Assembly: GCA_024636395.1 (NCBI GenBank)
Contig: JAGXHD010000164.1
Span: 1 to 11,617, forward strand
Length of the DNA stretch: 11,617 nt
Source: Sulfitobacter sp.
GTDB lineage: Bacteria > Pseudomonadota > Alphaproteobacteria > Rhodobacterales > Rhodobacteraceae
Direction of reading: 5' to 3'
Made by a program: the position numbers and the translations under genes. Below the pieces are notes generated by a model. It was not told where the DNA came from. It did not search any database and was given only the letters and a program-made list of their open reading frames with translations. Shown one piece after another: positions 6,342 through 11,617 of this stretch (position 1 is the stretch's first letter; each line of letters opens with the position of its first letter).

Positions 6342-7514
6342 ATGGCCCCCTCGACACCCGCCCACCCGACTGCCTGCCTCGTCCTTGCGGATGGCTCCGT
6401 GTTTTATGGCATGGGATTTGGCGCAAAGGGCCAGACCGTGGCGGAGATGTGTTTCAACACTGCCATGACGGGCTACCAGGAAATCATGACCGATCCATCC
6501 TACGCAGGCCAGATCGTGACATTCACGTTCCCGCACATCGGCAATACCGGCACGAACCCCGAGGATGACGAGACCGCAGATCCAGTCGCGGCCGGCATGG
6601 TCGTAAAATGGATGCCGACCGATCACAGCAACTGGCGCGCGGCCCAGAACCTGTCTGAGTGGCTGGCCGCACGGGGTCGAATCGCGATCGGCGGCATAGA
6701 TACCCGCCGCCTGACCCGCGCGATCCGCCAGCAGGGCGCGCCTCATGCGGCTCTCGCGCACGATCCCGATGGAAACTTCGATATCGCGGCCCTTGTCGCC
6801 GCTGCGCGCGGTTTCGCGGGACTCGAAGGGATGGATCTGGCTAAGGACGTGACCTGCGCCCAATCCTACCGCTGGAGCGAAATGCGGTGGGCTTGGCCGG
6901 ATGGCTACGCCCCCCAGACCGACCCGAAGCACAAAGTCGTCGCCATTGATTACGGTGCGAAGCGCAATATTTTGCGGTGCTTGGCCTCCGCAGGCTGTGA
7001 TGTGACCGTACTGCCCGCTAGCGCGACGTATGACGACGTTATGGCGCAAAAGCCAAATGGCCTGTTCCTGTCGAACGGCCCTGGCGATCCGGCCGCGACC
7101 GGCGCCTATGCGGTTCCGATGATCCGGGAAGTGCTCGACAAGACGTCGATGCCGGTTTTCGGCATTTGTCTTGGCCACCAGATGCTTGCCCTGGCCCTCG
7201 GCGGCCGCACGGTCAAGATGAGCCATGGCCATCACGGCGCCAATCATCCTGTCAAGGATATCGAGACAGGCAAGGTCGAGATCACGTCTATGAACCACGG
7301 TTTCGCCGTGGACGGCCAATCGCTGCCGAAAGGCGTGGTGGAGACACATCGATCGCTCTTCGATGGCTCCAATTGCGGCATACGGATGGAGGGGCGCCCG
7401 GTCTATTCGGTGCAGCATCACCCGGAAGCTTCCCCCGGTCCGCAAGACAGCTATTACCTGTTCGAGCGGTTTGCCGAGGCGATGGGCGCTCACTCGGCAC
7501 AGACAACTTCGTGA
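6342..7514 (+). CDS. carA: carbamoyl-phosphate synthase small (glutaminase) subunit
   Basis: CarA hydrolyses glutamine and channels ammonia to CarB for carbamoyl phosphate, the entry to pyrimidine and arginine synthesis. The 390-residue protein has the N-terminal small-subunit domain (about 10-140, with AEMCFNTAMTGYQE at 34-47 and TFTFPHIGNTG at 60-70) and the class I glutamine amidotransferase domain (198-380). The catalytic triad is complete: C276 in GICLGHQ, and H360 and E362 in HHPEASPGP, with the E. coli spacing. The start is ATG 6342, eight bases after GGAAGG; a TTG 25 codons upstream falls over the promoter and is rejected. carB is not in the window; the next gene is a glycosyltransferase, so carA appears to be transcribed on its own. 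Confidence 0.98.
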   Translation: MAPSTPAHPTACLVLADGSVFYGMGFGAKGQTVAEMCFNTAMTGYQEIMTDPSYAGQIVTFTFPHIGNTGTNPEDDETADPVAAGMVVKWMPTDHSNWRAAQNLSEWLAARGRIAIGGIDTRRLTRAIRQQGAPHAALAHDPDGNFDIAALVAAARGFAGLEGMDLAKDVTCAQSYRWSEMRWAWPDGYAPQTDPKHKVVAIDYGAKRNILRCLASAGCDVTVLPASATYDDVMAQKPNGLFLSNGPGDPAATGAYAVPMIREVLDKTSMPVFGICLGHQMLALALGGRTVKMSHGHHGANHPVKDIETGKVEITSMNHGFAVDGQSLPKGVVETHRSLFDGSNCGIRMEGRPVYSVQHHPEASPGPQDSYYLFERFAEAMGAHSAQTTS

Positions 7515-7556
7515 AAGCCGCAACAAGAGCGCGATAGCAGTCCAAGGCCTGCTGAC

Positions 7557-7571
7557 TTAACGCTTCGTTAA
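7557..7571. promoter_or_regulatory. candidate CtrA binding site (TTAA-N7-TTAA)
   Basis: The sequence TTAACGCTTCGTTAA contains two TTAA half-sites (7557-7560 and 7568-7571) exactly seven bases apart, the consensus of the alphaproteobacterial response regulator CtrA. It is also a perfect inverted repeat (TTAACG, CTT, CGTTAA). It lies 53 bases before the start codon of the MshEN-glycosyltransferase gene, a distance fit for a promoter element. It has no T-run and so is not a good terminator for carA. Binding is inferred from sequence only. Confidence 0.5.
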
Positions 7572-7624
7572 TACCTAGCTGCGATTGTCTTAACTGGTTT
7601 AAAACGATTTCAGGCAGGACCGCG

Positions 7625-9502
7625 ATGAGCGACCTTTTCCTGCAGTTGCCCAATCCCAGAGCGGCGACGCCACCGGTTGTGCGGTTGCCCCTCGGGCGGG
7701 TGATGGTGAACGCAGGCGTCATTACGCAAAACGATCTGGTGCATGCCCTCATTTTGCAGCGCCACATCGACGCTCCTTTGGGCGAAATCCTGGTGTCCGA
7801 GGGCTTGGCAGAGCCCGCAGACATCCTGCAGATGATCTCGCGCCAGCACAACATCCCCGTGGCCGATCTTCTGGCCGATCCGCCCGACCCTGCCCTGAGT
7901 GCGATGTTGCCATCGGCGCTATGCCTCAGGCACCGCTGCGTCCCGTGGCTCCGGATCGGCGATGTGCTGCTGGTCGGGACCACGCACCCGGACGATTTCA
8001 ACCGCCTGCGCGCCTGTCTGGGCCATCAGGGGCGCCGGATGCTTCCCGTATTGGTTCATGAACAGCACGTCAGAACGCATATCAGCACCCTCTACGGCGC
8101 CGAACTCGCGCAAAAGGCGGCCACCCGTGTGCCGACCGCACAAAGCTGTCGCAATTGGGATCCGACATCACCGCTGCGCAAGCCAATCGCCGCAGGTATC
8201 CTTGGCTCGGTGGGGATCGCGCTCCTGTTGGCACCCGCATGGACGATCACGATCGCAGTCTTATTCGCCTTTGTGACCCTGATCATGAGTACGGTACTGA
8301 AATGCGCCGCGTTCCTCGCGCAGATAACCACAGTCTCCGAGGCGGCACCGCCAGCGAATACGCTCAGCCGCGCTCCGTTTCCGCTGCCAAAGGTCTCGGT
8401 GCTGGTCCCGCTGCTGGAGGAAAAGGAGATCACCGGCAAGCTGATCCAGCGGCTCACCCGGCTGACCTACCCCAAATCACTGCTCGAAGTCGTGCTGGTT
8501 CTCGAGCAAAGCGATACCGTCACTCGGGAGACCATCGCGCGCACCGATATGCCCAGCTGGATCAGCGTCATCGAAGTCCCCAGCGCCAACAATCTGACGA
8601 CCAAGCCGCGCGCGCTCAATTATGCGCTCGACTTTTGCCGTGGCTCGATCATCGGCGTCTGGGACGCCGAGGATGCCCCCGAACCGGACCAGATCGAAAA
8701 AATCGTCACAAGGTTTCAGGACGCGCCCGCAAATGTCGCCTGCCTGCAAGGCGTACTCGATTACTACAATGCGCGGACGAACTGGATTTCGCGCTGTTTT
8801 ACAATCGAATACGCAACATGGTGGAGGGTGATTTTGCCCGGTGCGGCAAAGCTGGGGCTGGTCATCCCGCTCGGCGGCACCACGCTGTTTTTTCGCCGCG
8901 CCATTCTGGAGCAACTCTGCGGCTGGGACGCCCATAATGTGACCGAGGATGCAGATCTAGGCATCCGGCTGGCGCGCCACGGCTACGTGACCGAGCTCAT
9001 TCCGACGGTCACGTTCGAGGAAGCCAACTGCCGCGCTTGGCCATGGGTCAAGCAACGGTCCCGCTGGCTCAAGGGATTTCTGATCACATGGCTGGTCCAC
9101 ATGCGCGCGCCCGGTGCGCTGCTTCGCGATCTGGGGCTGATGCGGTTTCTGGGGGTCCAGACACTCCTGCTCGCGACCTTTGCACAGTTTGCCTTCGCCC
9201 CGCTGCTGTGGTCATTCTGGCTCGTACTGGCGGGGTTCGACAATCCGGTGGCCCTCACGCTCGGCGCGCCTGTGGCGGCCGCGATGGTGTGGTTCTTCGT
9301 TTTCTCGGAGCTTCTCAATCTCGCCATTTCGATTGTCGCTGTCTCGCGGCGCGACCACCGGCATCTGATCGCCTATATCTTTACGCTGCCATTCTATTTT
9401 CCGATGGCTGCCCTTGGCGCCTACAAGGCGCTCAAGGAACTGGTCGTCGAGCCGTTTTACTGGGACAAGACCCAACACGGTATCAGCCCGGGGCAGGATT
9501 AG
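7625..9502 (+). CDS. MshEN-domain family 2 glycosyltransferase, membrane-bound
   Basis: The 625-residue protein has two parts. Residues 20-158 form an MshEN (GspE N-terminal-like) domain with both 24-residue half-motifs: PLGRVMVNAGVI...Q (22-45) and PLGEILVSEGLA...Q (51-74). In related proteins this domain binds cyclic di-GMP; here proline stands where the first motif often has arginine, so binding is not certain. After two membrane helices (about 187-231) comes a GT2 processive-type transferase domain (257-485) with DAED (347-350), GGTTLFF (417-423), TED (440-442) and QRSRW (477-481). Three or so C-terminal helices follow (about 508-605). Such enzymes polymerise or add sugars at the inner membrane with export. 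AGGCAGG (7612-7618) supports the ATG. The substrate is unknown. Confidence 0.92.
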   Translation: MSDLFLQLPNPRAATPPVVRLPLGRVMVNAGVITQNDLVHALILQRHIDAPLGEILVSEGLAEPADILQMISRQHNIPVADLLADPPDPALSAMLPSALCLRHRCVPWLRIGDVLLVGTTHPDDFNRLRACLGHQGRRMLPVLVHEQHVRTHISTLYGAELAQKAATRVPTAQSCRNWDPTSPLRKPIAAGILGSVGIALLLAPAWTITIAVLFAFVTLIMSTVLKCAAFLAQITTVSEAAPPANTLSRAPFPLPKVSVLVPLLEEKEITGKLIQRLTRLTYPKSLLEVVLVLEQSDTVTRETIARTDMPSWISVIEVPSANNLTTKPRALNYALDFCRGSIIGVWDAEDAPEPDQIEKIVTRFQDAPANVACLQGVLDYYNARTNWISRCFTIEYATWWRVILPGAAKLGLVIPLGGTTLFFRRAILEQLCGWDAHNVTEDADLGIRLARHGYVTELIPTVTFEEANCRAWPWVKQRSRWLKGFLITWLVHMRAPGALLRDLGLMRFLGVQTLLLATFAQFAFAPLLWSFWLVLAGFDNPVALTLGAPVAAAMVWFFVFSELLNLAISIVAVSRRDHRHLIAYIFTLPFYFPMAALGAYKALKELVVEPFYWDKTQHGISPGQD

Positions 9503-10164
9503 GCCTCCGCCTCGCGCCGCGCCGCTTCTTGCTTGAGCCGTGTGGCGAAGGCAACCGAGATGTGCGCCCGCAATGCGGCATCGGCGGCATCTCCATCACG
9601 CGCCTCGATCGCGGATACAATGCGGTCATGCTCTTGCTGCGCAATCTCGCCACGCCCCTGCACGGCCAGCGACGTGGTCGCCATCAGCGCCATGGAGCGG
9701 TGGACGAGGTCGAGCTGCTGCACCAGAAACCGGTTGTGGGACGCCAGGTGAATCTGCTTGTGAAATCGTCGGTTGGCGCGGGCAAGTGCTGCGGGATGGT
9801 CCTTGAGTGCGTTGTCCGATTCCACCATCTCGCGCAGCAGGCGCACCTCCTCCTCCGTCGCATTGCGCGCTGCCAGACGGGCGGCCAGCCCCTCCAACTC
9901 GCCGCGCACGACATAGAGCTCGGCCATCTGGTTATGATCCAGCGAAGCGACGATCAAGCTACGCCCGTCGCGGACCAGCAGCGATTGCGTCTCCAGCCGT
10001 TGCAACGCCTCGCGGATCGGCGTTCGCGAGACGCCCAGACGCTCTGCCAGTTCGCTCTCCACCAAACGGTCGCCGGGGCGATAAATGCCAGTATCTATGG
10101 CGTCAAGTATCATCGAGTAGGCATCGGTCAGGCCGGGGCGGCCAGCGGGCAGGACATGGGACAT
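9499..10164 (-). CDS. GntR family transcriptional regulator, FCD type
   Basis: The 221-residue protein has an N-terminal winged helix-turn-helix (13-75; GDRLVESELAERLGVSRTPI is the classic GntR motif) and an FCD ligand-binding domain (79-205) with likely metal-ligand histidines H135, H179 and H201. FCD regulators usually repress genes for uptake or breakdown of organic acids, and the ligand here is unknown. ATG 10164 is chosen because AGAAGG lies six bases upstream; a TTG two codons earlier would lie between them and is rejected. The gene overlaps the end of the glycosyltransferase gene tail to tail by 4 bp and diverges from the nucleotidase gene. No catabolic gene is adjacent, so its targets may lie elsewhere or be the divergent genes. 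Confidence 0.93.
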   Translation of the reverse strand: MSHVLPAGRPGLTDAYSMILDAIDTGIYRPGDRLVESELAERLGVSRTPIREALQRLETQSLLVRDGRSLIVASLDHNQMAELYVVRGELEGLAARLAARNATEEEVRLLREMVESDNALKDHPAALARANRRFHKQIHLASHNRFLVQQLDLVHRSMALMATTSLAVQGRGEIAQQEHDRIVSAIEARDGDAADAALRAHISVAFATRLKQEAARREAEA

Positions 10165-10185
10165 GGGCAACCTTCTGATAGACTT

Positions 10186-10194
10186 GATAATATC
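10186..10194. promoter_or_regulatory. small palindrome between the GntR gene and its divergent neighbour
   Basis: GATAATATC is a nine-base palindrome (GATA-A-TATC) in the 106-bp divergent spacer, 22 bases upstream of the GntR start. GntR-type repressors often bind short palindromes near their own promoter, so this is a candidate autoregulatory operator. It is short and AT-rich and could also simply be a -10 region. Confidence 0.25.
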
Positions 10195-10270
10195 TTAGCG
10201 GCAAGTGCACCCTACGCCTAGCCATGATCGCGCTCTTGCACTGGCACACGCCACGGCCTACCAAAGCGCT

Positions 10271-10918
10271 ATGTCTCGCGATGCCTTCTCCCATGTGACT
10301 ACTTGGGTCTTTGACCTCGACAACACGCTCTATCCCCCGCAGGCGCGGCTTTTCGATCTGATCGAGGTGCGCATGACGGCTTGGGTCATGCGGTCCATCG
10401 GCGTGGACCGCGCTGAGGCCGACCGCCTGCGCCTGCACTATTGGCAAACGCACGGTACTACGCTCGCGGGCCTCATGCGCGAGCATGGCGTCGATCCCGA
10501 GCCCTACCTCGCTGATGTTCACGACATCTCGATGGACAGCCTCACGCCTGATCCTCTCCTCGCCGCAAGGATCCGCGCCCTGCCCGGGCGGCGCATCGTC
10601 TATACGAACGGCTGTGCGCCCTACGCGGAGCGGGTGCTGGCCGCGCGCGGGCTCACGGGGCTGTTCGATGCGATCTACGGCGTAGAGCATGCAGGCTTTC
10701 TCCCCAAGCCCGAGCGCGCCGCCTTCGACGCGGTATTTACACAAGACGGGCTGGATCCGCTGCGCGCTGCCATGTTCGAGGACGAACCACGCAATCTGGC
10801 CGTCCCCCATGATCTCGGCATGCGCACGGTGCATGTGGCGCCAATGCGCGCCGACGCGCCGCATGTGCAATATCACACAGATGACCTATCTTCGTTTCTA
10901 TACAAGCTGCTGATTTAG
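10271..10918 (+). CDS. pyrimidine 5'-nucleotidase-type HAD hydrolase
   Basis: The 215-residue soluble enzyme belongs to the HAD superfamily, close to the yeast Sdt1/Phm8-like pyrimidine 5'-nucleotidases. All catalytic motifs are present: FDLDNTLYP with nucleophile D15 and acid D17, TNG (112-114), the lysine K146 in LPKPE, and FEDEPRNL with E170 and D171. It probably dephosphorylates UMP, CMP or a related phosphate; the true substrate is not known. The start is ATG 10271, giving the usual N-terminus just before the first motif; a GTG at 10205 would add 22 unlike residues, although the Shine-Dalgarno of 10271 is weak. It is followed 12 bp later by the hydroxylase gene, very likely in one operon. 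Confidence 0.9.
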   Translation: MSRDAFSHVTTWVFDLDNTLYPPQARLFDLIEVRMTAWVMRSIGVDRAEADRLRLHYWQTHGTTLAGLMREHGVDPEPYLADVHDISMDSLTPDPLLAARIRALPGRRIVYTNGCAPYAERVLAARGLTGLFDAIYGVEHAGFLPKPERAAFDAVFTQDGLDPLRAAMFEDEPRNLAVPHDLGMRTVHVAPMRADAPHVQYHTDDLSSFLYKLLI

Positions 10919-10930
10919 GAGGGCTCCCCA

Positions 10931-11617
10931 ATGACTGACACCTGCGATATTCTCATCTCCGGTGGCGGAATCGCCGGCCTCACTGCGGCAGCGGCATTCG
11001 GAACCGCGGGGTTCTCCGTGATCTGTGTAGATCCCACGCCCCCCGTGACCGATGGCACGTCGGAAGGCTCCGATCTGCGCTCTACCGCGATGTTGCAACC
11101 AGCACGTGCTTTGCTGGATCGTGCCGGACTCTGGGAGGAGCTGGCATCTGATGCGGCACCGTTGCAGGTGATGCGGATCATCGACGCGGGTGGCGCCGAC
11201 CCCGAGCCGCGTGTGACCCGAGAATTCGATGCAGCAGAAATTTCCGACCTCCCGTTTGGCTGGAACTTTCCCAATTGGCTCCTACGCCGCGAACTGATGG
11301 TACGCCTGGATGCCCTGGACAACGTGGATTTCCGCCCTGGTATCGGGACCAAAGGGCTTTTCACACGCGAGGGCAGCGCCAAGGTCACGCTCACCGATGA
11401 CAGCACTGTTCGGGCCAAGCTGGTCATCGCGGCTGATGGGCGCAACTCCCTGATGCGCGCCGCAGCTGGTATTCCCGTCAACACGCAGCGCTACGGACAA
11501 AAGGCGCTGGTATTCGCTGTAACGCACCCGATCCCTCACGATAACGTTTCGACAGAAGTACATCGCACCGGCGGCCCCTTCACGCTCGTGCCGCTACCAG
11601 ACCGGGACAGGATGCCC
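10931..11617 (+). CDS. UbiH/UbiF/COQ6-family FAD hydroxylase, cut by window edge
   Basis: The first 229 residues are present and the frame is open to the end of the window; about 170 residues are missing compared with the usual 400. These FAD monooxygenases hydroxylate the aromatic ring during ubiquinone synthesis at the inner membrane. Visible are the FAD-binding GGGIAGL (11-17), D34 at the end of the second strand, SDLRSTAMLQPA (47-58), the AADGRNSLMR motif (167-176) and TEVHRTGGPFTLVPL (208-222), typical of the family. AGGAGG (10917-10922) overlaps the stop codon of the nucleotidase gene and lies eight bases before ATG, so translation of the two is likely coupled. Which ring position is modified cannot be told from this part. 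Confidence 0.93.
   Translation, partial: MTDTCDILISGGGIAGLTAAAAFGTAGFSVICVDPTPPVTDGTSEGSDLRSTAMLQPARALLDRAGLWEELASDAAPLQVMRIIDAGGADPEPRVTREFDAAEISDLPFGWNFPNWLLRRELMVRLDALDNVDFRPGIGTKGLFTREGSAKVTLTDDSTVRAKLVIAADGRNSLMRAAAGIPVNTQRYGQKALVFAVTHPIPHDNVSTEVHRTGGPFTLVPLPDRDRMP

Noticed and set aside
6240..7526. Long open frame of 428 codons opposite carA
   Set aside because: It is an antisense shadow caused by GC-biased codon use in carA.
7557..7571. The palindrome after carA as a transcription terminator
   Set aside because: The stem is AT-rich, only six pairs long, and is not followed by a T-run; the CtrA-box reading fits better.
9037..10221. Plus-strand frame of 394 codons across the glycosyltransferase end and the GntR gene
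   Set aside because: It crosses two well supported genes in other frames and has no recognisable domain.

Overview
The window reads as chromosome of a marine-type alphaproteobacterium of the Rhodobacteraceae/Roseobacteraceae (roseobacter) group. The evidence is protein-level. The cytochrome oxidase subunit I follows the Paracoccus/Rhodobacter aa3 subunit residue for residue around every metal and proton-channel ligand. LipB, the DUF2244 protein, the YqeY-like protein, the HAD nucleotidase and the UbiH-type hydroxylase all have the sequence style of that group. A candidate CtrA box also fits. Most genes are ordinary core genes; the non-coding parts are unusually large on the left side. All identifications are from reading the sequence; no database search was run.

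Left part (1-2835): about 620 bp with no convincing gene (one doubtful 57-codon ORF at 277-450), then a tRNA-Leu(GAG) on the minus strand (618-703), a 380-bp spacer that can form four back-to-back stem-loops in front of lipB, the lipoyl(octanoyl) transferase gene lipB (1084-1752), and a 1.08-kb gene-poor stretch that may hold the decayed remnant of a minus-strand gene (about 2027-2366) and a tandem 11-bp repeat ahead of ctaD.

Centre (2836-6105): ctaD (aa3-type cytochrome c oxidase subunit I, with a short C-terminal extension) ending at a textbook terminator; then a small four-helix membrane protein of unknown function and a DUF2244 membrane protein, probably co-transcribed; and, convergent to them, a GatB/YqeY-domain protein on the minus strand.

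Right part (6106-11617): carA, with a recognisable promoter and a structured leader; a 625-residue protein joining an N-terminal MshEN-type (potential cyclic-di-GMP-binding) domain to a membrane family 2 glycosyltransferase, preceded by a TTAA-N7-TTAA site matching the CtrA consensus; a convergent GntR/FCD regulator overlapping it by 4 bp; and, divergent from the regulator, a pyrimidine 5'-nucleotidase-type HAD hydrolase followed 12 bp later by a UbiH/UbiF-type hydroxylase cut by the window edge. The most interesting point is the MshEN-glycosyltransferase with its CtrA-like box, which suggests a surface polysaccharide step under both cell-cycle/CtrA and cyclic-di-GMP control. No phage, transposase, CRISPR array or defence system was recognised.
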